From positions 1-34,201 of the forward strand of contig NZ_JAQIYM010000027.1 in NCBI RefSeq assembly GCF_028823535.1: a DNA stretch of 34,201 nucleotides, in the 5' to 3' direction. Positions 7,844 through 15,832 of this stretch are shown in pieces. The number at the start of each line of letters is the position of its first letter. Position 1 is the stretch's first letter. The notes beneath the pieces were generated by a model. The model had not been told where the DNA came from. It searched no databases and worked only from the letters and a program-made list of their open reading frames with translations. The position numbers and the translations under genes are program-made. This stretch comes from Pseudomonas serbica (lineage in GTDB: Bacteria; Pseudomonadota; Gammaproteobacteria; Pseudomonadales; Pseudomonadaceae).

Positions 7844-8800
7844 TCATTCCGATTGCCTGCGCCAGGTGGCGGGTGACGCGCCGAACTGGCGCTTGAATGC
7901 GCGACTGAACGCCGCTTCGGATTCGTAGCCCACGGCAAAGCCGATTTGCGCCACATTGCCGCGTCCTTCGCGCAGCTGTTGAGCCGCCACGTGCAGGCGC
8001 CAGAGCGCCAGGTATTGCATCGGTGGCTGGCCGACCAATGCGGTGAATCGCTGGGCGAATACCGAGCGCGACATGCCCACTTCCAGCGCCAGCGCTTGCG
8101 CCGTCCAGCCATCGGTTGGACGCGAATGGAGCAGCGCCAGTGCGCGCCCGATTTGCGGGTCTCGCAGCCCTGCCAGCCACCCGCTCCGCTCGGCCGGGAG
8201 GCTGGTGACATACTGGCTGACCGCTTCGACGAAGAGCAATTCCGACAGCTTGGCGATGACCGCTGTCGAGCCGACACGCCCCGCCGCGATCTCGCTGACC
8301 GCGAAACGGAACGAGCTTTCGATCCAGGCCCCTGAAGCCGTTGCGCGCACGTCCAGTTTCAATACCGGCGGCAGCGACGAAAGCAGCGGGTTGAATGGGG
8401 TTTGCGAGCCGAGGAAGCCGCACAGCAGCTGCGTGGCTTCACCGCCCCCGCCGTATTTGATTCGTGAAATGCTGCCAACGTCTGGCGGCTGGATGACTTC
8501 GCGCGCGGGCATGGGCGCAATGCCCAGGTCGCTGCCAAAGGTATGAACGTCGTTGCGAGGAAGCAGAATGAGTTCGCCTTCGCGAACGTCGAGAGTGGCG
8601 CCATCGCCAATGCGCAATTGCATGTGCCCCACGGCGACAAAATGCGAGGCAATGATATGTCGAGGGGCCGCCAGGTACGGCAGGCAATCGTCCGCGGAAA
8701 GGCTTCCATTGACGCACCAGGGCGCAGTGAATTGCGCCTCGAGAAAGACCCCTCCAGACAATCGGATCACACGCAGGACATCAGAAAGCGCATCGAGCAA
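7844..8800 (-). CDS. AraC family regulator with cupin-type sensor domain, TTG start
   Basis: This 318-residue protein has an N-terminal cupin-like ligand-binding domain (about residues 1-195, AraC_binding_cupin type, with LLPRNDVHTFGSD). The C-terminal AraC double helix-turn-helix (about 215-315) includes WTAQALALEVGMSRSVFAQRF and the family block VAQIGFAVGYESEAAFSRAFKRQFGASPATWR. The start codon is TTG at 8800, supported by GGAGG eight bases upstream; no ATG gives a full sensor domain. It is divergent from the ferritin-like diiron gene at 8962 with a 161-bp gap, the usual arrangement for a regulator and its target. The inducer is unknown. Confidence 0.92.
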   Translation of the reverse strand: MLDALSDVLRVIRLSGGVFLEAQFTAPWCVNGSLSADDCLPYLAAPRHIIASHFVAVGHMQLRIGDGATLDVREGELILLPRNDVHTFGSDLGIAPMPAREVIQPPDVGSISRIKYGGGGEATQLLCGFLGSQTPFNPLLSSLPPVLKLDVRATASGAWIESSFRFAVSEIAAGRVGSTAVIAKLSELLFVEAVSQYVTSLPAERSGWLAGLRDPQIGRALALLHSRPTDGWTAQALALEVGMSRSVFAQRFTALVGQPPMQYLALWRLHVAAQQLREGRGNVAQIGFAVGYESEAAFSRAFKRQFGASPATWRRQSE

Positions 8801-8961
8801 TTGCCAGCCCTCCGTTCCGGAGTTTCGAGCAGGTAATCCGGCGCACCGGTCATTCTTCGCCTGAACCGCGAGGCCTAGATTAGCACCAACGCGGACCCAT
8901 TGGCGCCGACGTCAACCCGGACCGCCCCATTGCAACTCGACCAGAGAAGCCGGAGATCGAT

Positions 8962-9915
8962 ATGAATACCGTCGCGACCCTACCCACCCCTGATTCGGCC
9001 AACGCCGCCCGTTACGCGCAGATTGTCAGATCATCGAAGAAAGCCGAATGGCAGATCGATCGCGATTTGCTCCGGGACCGGCATTTCGACTTCTCGCGCA
9101 AATTCCTGCCCGACGGCCTGTCGCAAATCGAACGCCTGACCTTCCTCGCCGCGGATGAGGCGCGCTTGCTCAGCCAGATCCAAGGCCGAACCTATGCGTA
9201 TCTGTTTGGCCTGGTCGAGCGTTTCATCAGCGCCAAAATGCTCGATCAAGGTCGTGCCCATGTATTTGACGATCAACTCGCACTCGAAGCGCTGGTGCGT
9301 TTTTCCAACGATGAGATCAAGCACCAGGAGCTGTTCCGGCGCATCGAGACGATGATGGCTGGGCAATTGCCAGTGGGCTATCGTCAGGTGGCCGATCCCA
9401 ACGAAGTGGCGCGCGCGGTACTGGCGTCCAGCACCTGGTCGGTGCTGGCGCTGACCTGTCATATCGAGCTGTTCGTGCAAACCCACTACGCCAAAAGCAT
9501 CGCCCCGCGCGAGGAGTTATGCCCACTGTTCAAGGACGTCTTCAAATTCCATTGGATGGATGAAAGCCGCCACGTCGTGCTCGATGAATTGGAGTGGAAG
9601 GCGGAGCACGAGAAACTTTCGCCGGCCGAATGCGACCAGGCCGTGAACGACCTGATAGCGCTGGTGGCGGCCGTCGACGCTATCCTGCAGGCCCAATCGG
9701 CATCCGATGCCGACTACTTTACCCGCAATGTTTCGCGCTCATTGAGTCTCGATCAGGCAGCGCAGATCAAAACCTGCGTGCTGGGTGCCTACCGCTGGCA
9801 ATACATTATTTCGGGCGTGCAACACCCTCACTTTGTCCGGCTGCTGACGCACATGACAACGCCCGCTCAGATGGCGAGGATTCAGAGCGCACTAGCACCC
9901 ATCTTCAGCCATTGA
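8962..9915 (+). CDS. Ferritin-like diiron protein, possible oxygenase
   Basis: This 317-residue, mainly helical protein carries a full set of ferritin-type diiron ligands in the right order: Glu86, Glu118-x-x-His121 (NDEIKHQE), Glu169 (CHIEL) and Glu201-x-x-His204 (MDESRHVV). This is the arrangement of carboxylate-bridged diiron oxygenases and related proteins, so an O2-dependent oxidation is likely, but I do not recognise the subfamily. There is no signal peptide, so it is cytoplasmic. GGAGA sits about seven bases before the ATG. No reductase or ferredoxin gene adjoins, so electrons would come from elsewhere. It is probably controlled by the divergent AraC regulator. Confidence 0.75.
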   Translation: MNTVATLPTPDSANAARYAQIVRSSKKAEWQIDRDLLRDRHFDFSRKFLPDGLSQIERLTFLAADEARLLSQIQGRTYAYLFGLVERFISAKMLDQGRAHVFDDQLALEALVRFSNDEIKHQELFRRIETMMAGQLPVGYRQVADPNEVARAVLASSTWSVLALTCHIELFVQTHYAKSIAPREELCPLFKDVFKFHWMDESRHVVLDELEWKAEHEKLSPAECDQAVNDLIALVAAVDAILQAQSASDADYFTRNVSRSLSLDQAAQIKTCVLGAYRWQYIISGVQHPHFVRLLTHMTTPAQMARIQSALAPIFSH

Positions 9916-10172
9916 TCGAGTATGGCAGCCATGACGATACCGATGTGGATGTTGCTTGGATTTTCGTGTGCCAGTCTCTGGTTCATGTCTGCCATGTGCA
10001 AACCAATAGGTTCGTAGCGGTTCGGTTTACCTTCTACTTCGTTCAGTTGGTCTGTTTTCTCGCGCTCATGGTCATAGCCGCCTGGTACGCCGCATCAAGC
10101 ACCACCTGAACCCAGTCCATGGCCTGCGCAAGTTGCCCAGGCCACAGTACTGGACGGCTTGTCTGATGCCCC
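9916..10172. other. Intergenic gap with no convincing gene
   Basis: This 257-bp gap lies between the diiron gene and the lipoprotein gene. A 31-codon reading frame from 9922 would give a short hydrophobic peptide but has no ribosome site. No hairpin with a T run and no repeat was seen. Confidence 0.6.
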
Positions 10173-10616
10173 CTAGCCAGCACTGATGTTGCCGCAGAAA
10201 AGCGCGCGGCTGCCGTCTGCCGGGCTGGTGCGAACCAGCAAGGCATAGCCGCCCCTGGTCAGTTCACTCAACGCCACCGGTGCCTGGGCCCAATGCTGGG
10301 TACGCGGGGCCAGCGAAGGATAGTCGACGCTGTTGGCCTGACGGGTCTCGTACGCCGGTTGTGCTCCCAGTTGCTGGCACGAGCCTGCGTAGATAGCGGT
10401 GTCGAGACGGCTGGATACGGCCATGTCGTGGGGGACCCCACCGACGGTGAGCCAGATGCTGGTTTGGGTGCCCACCGGGCTGAGGGTGGCTCGAGCGATA
10501 TGTTCTGCGTTTTGCGGGGTAGCACCGAGGGGGACATCGACAACTTCGGTTCTGCTCGCGCAGGCTGAAATCGTCCCAACCGCCACTACCAACGCCAGCC
10601 AAGATGCTCTGTTCAT
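10173..10616 (-). CDS. Small lipoprotein of unknown function
   Basis: This 147-residue protein has a lipoprotein signal peptide: after the hydrophobic WLALVVAVGTI comes a lipobox, ISAC, with the acceptor cysteine at residue 19. The mature part has three further cysteines and no domain I recognise. The first residues after the anchor (ASRTEV) suggest no Asp+2 inner-membrane retention, so an outer-membrane location is likely. I chose the ATG at 10616 over the adjacent GTG at 10619 because AGGA then lies eight bases upstream. It is monocistronic and divergent from the Xre-RES pair. Confidence 0.75.
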   Translation of the reverse strand: MNRASWLALVVAVGTISACASRTEVVDVPLGATPQNAEHIARATLSPVGTQTSIWLTVGGVPHDMAVSSRLDTAIYAGSCQQLGAQPAYETRQANSVDYPSLAPRTQHWAQAPVALSELTRGGYALLVRTSPADGSRALFCGNISAG

Positions 10617-10789
10617 CACAGGTTTCCTGATTTGAGATGCGTTGATGTCATCCCCCTTGTGAAGTCTAGTGGCCTGCTCCGGACGCGGGCGCTGGCTGAT
10701 GGGTGGTCATCGCAGGCGTTGATTGCCCGCGAAAAACGTTAAGGCAGCGCAACAGGGCCGGTGAAAATCTGCCGCTGGTCGCAAGGCCA

Positions 10790-10830
10790 TTGTTCTGTAG
10801 ATTCAATATACCTATCTTTTAATCTACAGA
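10790..10830 (+). promoter_or_regulatory. Promoter-operator of the Xre-RES operon
   Basis: A perfect 10-bp inverted repeat, TCTGTAGATT (10794-10803) and AATCTACAGA (10821-10830), is separated by 17 bp and lies 20 bp upstream of the antitoxin start. A promoter can be read within it: TTGTTC at 10790-10795, a 17-bp spacer, then TATCTT at 10813-10818. The arms therefore flank the -10 and overlap the -35. Such antitoxin genes are generally autoregulated, so this is the likely operator. A further partial half-site, AATCTAT, sits next to the start codon (10844-10850). Confidence 0.7.
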
Positions 10831-10850
10831 CGCAAGGACAGGTAATCTAT

Positions 10851-11255
10851 ATGGCCGTCGCTACCCAGCCCCGATCGTTCAGCAAAACCCAGTGTGTCAC
10901 CGGCCTGCGCGCCGCCGTGGGCATTCTGGAAAAATGGCGCGCCAGCAGCGAGCAGGCCTGCCAGATCCTGCGCATTTCCCGCAGCACCTACACCCGCGCG
11001 CGCCAGCATGACCCGGACTGGGCGGTGGCACTGGATGCCGATCAGATGCAGCGCATCAGTTTCGTACTGAACATTCACGCCACATTGCGCCTGGTGTTCG
11101 ATAACCCGGACAACGTCTATGGCTTCGTGTCGATGACCAACGACAACGAGTTTTTCAATGGCCGTTCACCGCTGGCGATCATGGCCCAGGGCGACATGAT
11201 TTCCCTGTACGAGACCTTTCGACGCATCGATATGCTGCGGGGCGCGTTATGGTGA
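10851..11255 (+). CDS. Xre/MbcA/ParS family antitoxin
   Basis: This 134-residue protein has an N-terminal helix-turn-helix-like region (about residues 15-60, ACQILRISRSTYTRARQ) that should bind DNA. The C-terminal toxin-binding domain (about 62-134) has the family pattern ADQMQRISFVLNIHATLRLVF, FFNGRSPLAIM and GDMISLYETFRRID. It should neutralise the RES toxin encoded next and repress their shared promoter. I chose the ATG at 10851, preceded by AGG eight bases away; longer readings from 10761 would run through the operator. It overlaps the toxin gene by seven bases (ATGGTGA), so the two are translated together. Confidence 0.92.
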   Translation: MAVATQPRSFSKTQCVTGLRAAVGILEKWRASSEQACQILRISRSTYTRARQHDPDWAVALDADQMQRISFVLNIHATLRLVFDNPDNVYGFVSMTNDNEFFNGRSPLAIMAQGDMISLYETFRRIDMLRGALW

Positions 11256-11941
11256 AGTTGAGCGCGCTGGCGGTGTTGGCCGGACAGGCGTTGCAGGCTT
11301 ATCGATTGATCAATTCGAAGTTTCCGCCGATTGCATTGTTCGATGACGTGGCCAGCGCGGATGAGTTCGAGGTGCTGTTCGAGATCCAGGCACTGACCAA
11401 TCCCCGGCTGAAGAATGAGGTCGGTCAGCTTGAGCTGATCCCGCGGGGCGAGATCCCGTTCGGGATTGTCGGCTGCTCGTACGCCACCGCACCTTTTACC
11501 CACATCAACCCGGCGGGCTCGCGGTTCAGCGATGGCAGCTTTGGGGTGTTGTACCTGGCGGATTCGATGGAAACCGCGCTGGCCGAAGTGCGCCATCACC
11601 AGGGCCTGTATTGGTCGAAGGTGCCGGGCCTGAACTATGAGCGGTTTGTGTTCCGCGGGCTGTCGTGCTCATTCATGGATACCGCAATGAAAGACGCCAC
11701 CGCCCTGCCGATCAACGATCCGGTGTATGCGCCTGACGATTACAGCCACTCCCGCGCACTGGGCCAGGCAATTCGGAAGACTGGATGCCCTGGCCTGCGC
11801 TATCGCTCGGTGCGTTTGCCGGGCAGTGTCTGCTGGGCGTTGATGACGCCCCGACCCGTCTCTTCAATCATCCAGACCGCCCACTACGAGATGGTCTGGA
11901 ACGGCCAGATTACCAGCGTCAGCCAGATCAGCGAGGCCTGA
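11249..11941 (+). CDS. RES domain toxin
   Basis: This 230-residue protein has a RES domain (about residues 15-215), recognised by AYRLINSKFPP, NPAGSRFSDGSFGVLYLADS and METALAEVRHHQG. Characterised RES toxins (for example MbcT and the P. putida RES toxin) destroy cellular NAD+ by hydrolysis or phosphorolysis. The conserved Arg92, Tyr102 and Glu113 region is present here, so activity is plausible. It starts inside the antitoxin gene with a seven-base overlap. The C-terminal segment SSIIQTAHYEMVWNG also fits the family. The system is probably a type II toxin-antitoxin pair encoded on the chromosome. Confidence 0.92.
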   Translation: MVKLSALAVLAGQALQAYRLINSKFPPIALFDDVASADEFEVLFEIQALTNPRLKNEVGQLELIPRGEIPFGIVGCSYATAPFTHINPAGSRFSDGSFGVLYLADSMETALAEVRHHQGLYWSKVPGLNYERFVFRGLSCSFMDTAMKDATALPINDPVYAPDDYSHSRALGQAIRKTGCPGLRYRSVRLPGSVCWALMTPRPVSSIIQTAHYEMVWNGQITSVSQISEA

Positions 11942-12023
11942 GACCAGGCCGCGACCTGAGTCTGCAGGCTCGATATCAGTACCGGGCCATAGTTGCTTGA
12001 GTGGGGGTCCTGGCAAATTCATC

Positions 12024-12065
12024 GACCCGAGCATGGGTCTGATCGCCCATGGCGGTTGCCATGGG
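12024..12065. repeat. Pair of adjacent hairpins between convergent genes
   Basis: Two inverted repeats lie close together: GACCC-N6-GGGTC at 12024-12039 and CCCATGGC-GGTT-GCCATGGG at 12046-12065, the second a perfect 8-bp stem with a tetraloop. They lie between the RES toxin stop (11941) and the opposing TPR gene stop (12115). Neither has a T run, so they may slow exonucleases or act as weak terminators. Confidence 0.5.
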
Positions 12066-12114
12066 TCCAGTGACACCCTGATGACACCGCACACGCTCGT
12101 GGGTATTCAAGCGC

Positions 12115-13788
12115 CTACAGACAGCAAGTTCTGCCGATCCGGCAAAAACACGAAGCCGAAATCTCCACATCCGCCCGGGCCAGGGCCAGGTTGAGGCGAA
12201 CCTGCGCAGCGGCCGCTTCGGCATCGCGACCCAGTCGCTTCAAACACTCCACGTAGCCGTGCAGGCTCCACACATTGTCCAGGTGCCAGGAGGCGCGACT
12301 GAGTGTGTTATCCAGGCCCAGGTCGGCGCGGTAGGCGTGCAAGGCTTCTTCTACCCTGCCCTGCTCCAGCAGCAGCGCGCCCAGTGCGTGGCGTACCGGT
12401 TGCATCCAGCCCCAGGGCTCGTCGTATGGCAGGTGATCGTCCAGCGATTGCGCCTCGCGCAGGTGGGCGAAGGCTTCGTCGAAGTTACCCTTGCGGTATT
12501 CGATTTCGCCCCGCAGCATGCCCGCGGCCACGGCCAGGATATCGTTGCATTGGTTGTTGAAGAGGTAGCGTGTGTCCGGCACCCGGGCCCAGGCCTCGAG
12601 GAACAGGTGATGCTCGGTTTCGGCTTCGGCGACCCGCCCGCAGGCCGCATGGGCCACGCCTTTGGCGTAGTGCAGCATGGCCGTGGTCACGCAGTACAGC
12701 GCCTGGTCGGCGGGCAGCGGCGTGGCGAGGATGTCTTGCCATCTGCCGAAGCGGATCTGCACGTGGAGCTTCATCGACACGAAGCTTTCGAGCCAGTCGG
12801 CCATGGGCGGTTTTTCCACCCGCAGGAGGTCTTCGATGAGGGTATCGGCCAGTTGATCGGCGGCCTCCAGGGCCGGCTGGTACTGGCCGAGGAACATCGC
12901 CGAATAGAGTTTGAAGTGGTAATTGTGGCTGCGGTACAGGGTGTAGAAATTGATCGGGCCCTCCTTAGCCAGGTACAGGCTGTCGGCCTGGATTGCCCGG
13001 TGATTGGTGATCATGGCCCCGCGGTAATCGCCACAGAGCAGGTCGATGTGCGACGGCATATGGCGTAAGTGTCCGGCATCCGGCACCAGGTCGCGCAGGA
13101 CATCGCCCGCGCGTAAGGCGCGTTCCGGGTACGGCGACATTTCCATCGTGTGGACGTACATGTGCAGCACGCCGGGGTGCGGTGCATCGCCCTGTTGCTC
13201 CATGCGTTGCAGGGCCCGTTCGAGTACGGCCACCGTCTCAAGGGTGTCGGCACCTGCTGCCGGCTGGCCAGTTTTCAGGTCCCACAACTGCCAGGGCGTG
13301 CGGTCGATCAGCGCTTCGGCGAACAGTGTCACCACGTCGGGATCGTCGGGAAAGCTGCGATAGACATCGCGCATGGACGCCGCATAGGCATCGTTCCAGG
13401 TGAAAAGCTCGTCAACGCTGCTCGCCTGTTCAGCTTGGTAGCGTTGCTGTATCGCGTGGATCAGGGCCTGTTCCACTGGTGTCGTGCCGTCAAGGTGCAC
13501 CAGCGCGATTTGTGTCGCCAGTCGTGCCTGGGCCACGGCCTCCTTGAGCTCTTGCTCGATGAAGGCGTCCCAGCGTTTGTTGTAGTTGGGCCCCGAGGCA
13601 TAGGCGATGCCCCAGTAGGCCATCGCGCAGTCGCGATCGTGTTCCAGGGCTTTCTGGAAACAGCGGATGGCTTCGTCATGGTTGTAGCCGTAGCACCACA
13701 TCAGGCCGCGGTCGAACCAAAGCTGGGCCTGGGTTGAACTCGTCGTCACGGGGCGGCTGTAGGTGCCCAGATCGTAATAGTCGTGCAT
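12115..13788 (-). CDS. Tetratricopeptide repeat protein
   Basis: This 557-residue protein is made largely of TPR-like helical pairs, clear near the N-terminus (WFDRGLMWCYGYNHDEAIRCFQKALEHDRDCAMAYWG is one) and again after residue 400 (RGEIEYRKGNFDEAFAHLREAQ). It lacks a signal peptide and enzymatic motifs. Conserved-looking blocks include HMYVHTMEMSPYPERAL and AGHLRHMPSHIDLLCGDY. The C-terminus is cysteine-rich (SCFCRIGRTCC). GAGG sits eight bases upstream of the ATG. It is a family of full-length TPR proteins found in many proteobacteria, whose role is not established; a scaffold function is inferred from the repeats. Confidence 0.85.
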   Translation of the reverse strand: MHDYYDLGTYSRPVTTSSTQAQLWFDRGLMWCYGYNHDEAIRCFQKALEHDRDCAMAYWGIAYASGPNYNKRWDAFIEQELKEAVAQARLATQIALVHLDGTTPVEQALIHAIQQRYQAEQASSVDELFTWNDAYAASMRDVYRSFPDDPDVVTLFAEALIDRTPWQLWDLKTGQPAAGADTLETVAVLERALQRMEQQGDAPHPGVLHMYVHTMEMSPYPERALRAGDVLRDLVPDAGHLRHMPSHIDLLCGDYRGAMITNHRAIQADSLYLAKEGPINFYTLYRSHNYHFKLYSAMFLGQYQPALEAADQLADTLIEDLLRVEKPPMADWLESFVSMKLHVQIRFGRWQDILATPLPADQALYCVTTAMLHYAKGVAHAACGRVAEAETEHHLFLEAWARVPDTRYLFNNQCNDILAVAAGMLRGEIEYRKGNFDEAFAHLREAQSLDDHLPYDEPWGWMQPVRHALGALLLEQGRVEEALHAYRADLGLDNTLSRASWHLDNVWSLHGYVECLKRLGRDAEAAAAQVRLNLALARADVEISASCFCRIGRTCCL

Positions 13789-13983
13789 CGGTTTATCCTC
13801 TCGATCAGAGTGCGGAACCTGCGAAAAACCAGCATACCCCTGCGCACCTGGCCTGGCGCCATAACCGACGACAGGCTGCGTCGGTGCAATCGATCCACTG
13901 CGTTGCAGGGCTCTTCACCTGGTTGCTGATCGACTATCCTGTGGCCCCGGTTCTACCCGTGCCGCCATTCCACCGGAGACACC

Positions 13984-14268
13984 ATGCCGCCCCTGACAGC
14001 CCGAGAGGTTTACCAGCAACTGCGCGATGCCGCCCTGGGCCTGCGCCCGCTCAAGTGCCTTGATCAACGATCCAGCCCGATGCAGGTGGATATCGAGGGC
14101 TGGCATTTGAGCCTGGATGTCGACGGCACCCACCTGCGCCACTGCCAGCATTGCCAGAGTCCGGACGGCCGAGCGTTCGACGGTGGGCCGCATTTCGGTA
14201 CTGACCCGGTGAGTTTGCTCAGCACCTGGGAGCTGGCGCAGATCGAGCGGTTGCTGGTTGGCGACTGA
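13984..14268 (+). CDS. Small conserved protein of unknown function
   Basis: This 94-residue soluble protein has a Cys-containing stretch HLRHCQHCQSPDGR at about residues 50-63 that could bind metal. The N-terminus reads LTAREVYQQLRDAALGLRPL. I recall similar Pseudomonas proteins grouped as a DUF (possibly DUF7693), but I am not certain. GGAG lies six bases upstream of the ATG. There is no operon partner: a chorismate mutase follows after a 100-bp gap on the same strand. The function is unknown. Confidence 0.7.
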   Translation: MPPLTAREVYQQLRDAALGLRPLKCLDQRSSPMQVDIEGWHLSLDVDGTHLRHCQHCQSPDGRAFDGGPHFGTDPVSLLSTWELAQIERLLVGD

Positions 14269-14371
14269 GTTCGGGCCAGGGCAACGCAAAAGTGCTCGTT
14301 GAACTATCGTTCATCTGACTCAGCTGTGATACATAAGACCGGATGCGCATCCCGAACCCATGAGGTTGCTT

Positions 14372-14941
14372 ATGTTCCACAGCCCACGCTTGCCGCAAGC
14401 GCTGACTTGCTCGTTGTTCGGCTTATTCGCCAGCGTCGCCAACGCCGCCTTGCCCACCCCGGCGCCCGAATCGCTGCAGCCACTGCTGAACACCATCAAC
14501 GAGCGCCTGAATGTTGCCAACCTGGTGGCGCTGACCAAATGGGACACCGGCAAACCGATCCAGGATACCGCCCGGGAAACCCTGCTCATCACTCTTGCGA
14601 GGAAGCAGGCCGTCGCAAACAACGTCGACCCGGATGAAGCCGCCGAACTGACCGCCGCGCAGATCGAAGCCAACAAACTGGTGCAGTATGGACTGATTGC
14701 GCAATGGCAAGCAGCGCACAAGGCGCCCGACCTGCCACGGCCGGACCTGAACCAGCTGCGGGCAAAGCTGGAAGAACTGCAAGTGCGTCTGTTGCATCAA
14801 TATGCCGATTTCGTGCCCTATCGCGTCGACCCCAATTGCCCGGAGTGGCTGGCTGAGCAGCGCTCCGAGCTGATCAAGGATGCCCTGCATGGCCAGGCAT
14901 TGATCCGTGCGACGGGGGAGTTGTGCGTCACGGATTCATAG
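14372..14941 (+). CDS. Periplasmic chorismate mutase, AroQ gamma type
   Basis: This 189-residue protein carries a signal peptide (about residues 1-25, cleavage near ANA-AL), so it acts in the periplasm, converting chorismate to prephenate. Residues 36-70 show the chorismate mutase core INERLNVANLVALTKWD, then GKPIQDTARE, the Arg/Lys/Asp/Glu pattern of the AroQ active site. The longer all-helical C-terminal half is typical of the gamma class. I chose the ATG at 14372 because TGAGG sits six bases upstream; an ATG at 14360 has no ribosome site. The reason for a periplasmic copy in pseudomonads is not well understood. Confidence 0.9.
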   Translation: MFHSPRLPQALTCSLFGLFASVANAALPTPAPESLQPLLNTINERLNVANLVALTKWDTGKPIQDTARETLLITLARKQAVANNVDPDEAAELTAAQIEANKLVQYGLIAQWQAAHKAPDLPRPDLNQLRAKLEELQVRLLHQYADFVPYRVDPNCPEWLAEQRSELIKDALHGQALIRATGELCVTDS

Positions 14942-14999
14942 GCGCCCTCGCCTGCCGCCAGACACACTTTGCACAACAACAAAAAAACAGGAGTTGATC

Positions 15000-15428
15000 A
15001 TGTCTGAACTGCAACTGCACCCCAAAGCCGCGCAATCCTTGAACCTGTGGCACGCGATGATCCGCACCGGCGACTTGCAGCCCTTGCCTGCGCTGCTGGA
15101 CCCACAAGCGGTGTTCCGCTCACCGATGGCGCACACGCCGTATCCGGGTGCGCCGGTGGTTTCGATGATCCTCAACACCGTGTCCAAGGTGTTCGAAGAC
15201 TTCACTTATCATCGCGAACTGGTGAGTGCCGACGGCTTGAATGTGATCCTCGAATTCAGCGCGAGAGTCGGCGACAAGGAATTGAAAGGCATCGACATGA
15301 TCCGCTTCAACGAACAGGGGAAAATCGTCGATTTCGAAGTGATGGTCCGTCCACTCAGTGGCTTGCAGGCGCTGGGCGAGGAAATGGGCCGTCGCCTCGG
15401 TGCCTACCTGGCCGCCAGCAAAACCTGA
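15000..15428 (+). CDS. NTF2-like (SnoaL-type) protein
   Basis: This 142-residue protein has the NTF2-like fold pattern: NLWHAMIRTGDLQPLPALLDPQAVFRSPM, a central FEDFTYHRELVSADGLNVILEFSARVGDKELKGIDMIRFNEQGKIVDFEVMVRPL strand series and a C-terminal helix. It is cytoplasmic, without a signal peptide. Members bind small molecules or act as isomerases; no catalytic residues can be assigned here. AGGAG lies seven bases upstream of the ATG. It follows the chorismate mutase by 58 bases and may be co-transcribed. A REPIN follows 15 bases after the stop. Confidence 0.85.
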   Translation: MSELQLHPKAAQSLNLWHAMIRTGDLQPLPALLDPQAVFRSPMAHTPYPGAPVVSMILNTVSKVFEDFTYHRELVSADGLNVILEFSARVGDKELKGIDMIRFNEQGKIVDFEVMVRPLSGLQALGEEMGRRLGAYLAASKT

Positions 15429-15443
15429 TCATTGCCGCGCACC

Positions 15444-15527
15444 TGTAGGAGCCCGGCTTGCCGGCGAAGGCGTCTTTGAAATGTGCATTGAGCTTCGGGC
15501 CTTTTCGCTGGCAAGCCAGCGCCTACA
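15444..15527. repeat. REPIN (REP doublet)
   Basis: A REP copy TGTAGGAGCCCGGCTTGCCG is followed by an inverted copy ending GGCAAGCCAGCGCCTACA, enclosing about 28 bp. It is of the same GTAGGAGC class as the array at 1-934. It sits between the NTF2-like gene and the decayed gene end upstream of the hmuT relic. Confidence 0.9.
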
Positions 15528-15673
15528 AAGATTTTGCGCAACGCGTGCAAGTGCGCAAGCCGAGCGTCGGTGGCATCATCAGCCGCTTCGAAGGTTTCGA
15601 TGCCGATGGTGAACGGGTCATCCCAGTTGTTCGGCGTGCCTTGGCCGAAACCGCCACCGTCCTGATCGACTAG
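15528..15673 (+). pseudogene. Unidentified C-terminal gene fragment
   Basis: Right after the REPIN a frame runs to a TAG at 15673 and could encode a protein C-terminus (blocks VRKPSVGGIISRFEGFD and GERVIPVVRRALAETA). It has no start of its own, since the frame upstream runs into the REPIN. The stop is 12 bases before the hmuT relic start, the spacing of neighbouring genes in an operon. I read it as the tail of a gene that lost its front end; I do not recognise the family. Confidence 0.45.
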
Positions 15674-15685
15674 GGAAGCGTCCTG

Positions 15686-15832
15686 ATGCGTATCAAATCA
15701 CTGCTGGCCTGCGCCGGCGTGCTCCGGAGCCAGATGGCCATGGCCGACGCCCTGGCCACGCTGGCGAAGGCGCTCTATCCGTCGGCACAGGTGCAGGCTG
15801 CCGGACTCCAGACAACAGAGCGCAACCGGTGA
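15686..15832 (+). pseudogene. hmuT: hmuT relic, in-frame internal deletion
   Basis: Only 48 codons remain where a heme ABC transporter substrate-binding protein (about 290 residues) would be expected. Residues 1-21 form a plausible signal peptide (MRIKSLLACAGVLRSQMAMA). The rest, ALATLAKALYPSAQ onward, resembles the C-terminal end of HmuT proteins as I remember them. The ligand-binding body is absent, and the two ends are joined in frame without a stop. GGAAGCG precedes the ATG. The TGA overlaps the hmuU start as GTGA, so translational coupling to hmuU survives. The alternative, an unrelated short peptide, is less likely given the location and both ends. Confidence 0.65.

Noticed and set aside
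9922..10017. 31-codon hydrophobic peptide after the diiron gene
   Set aside because: It lacks a ribosome site and shows no family resemblance; too short to accept on sequence alone.
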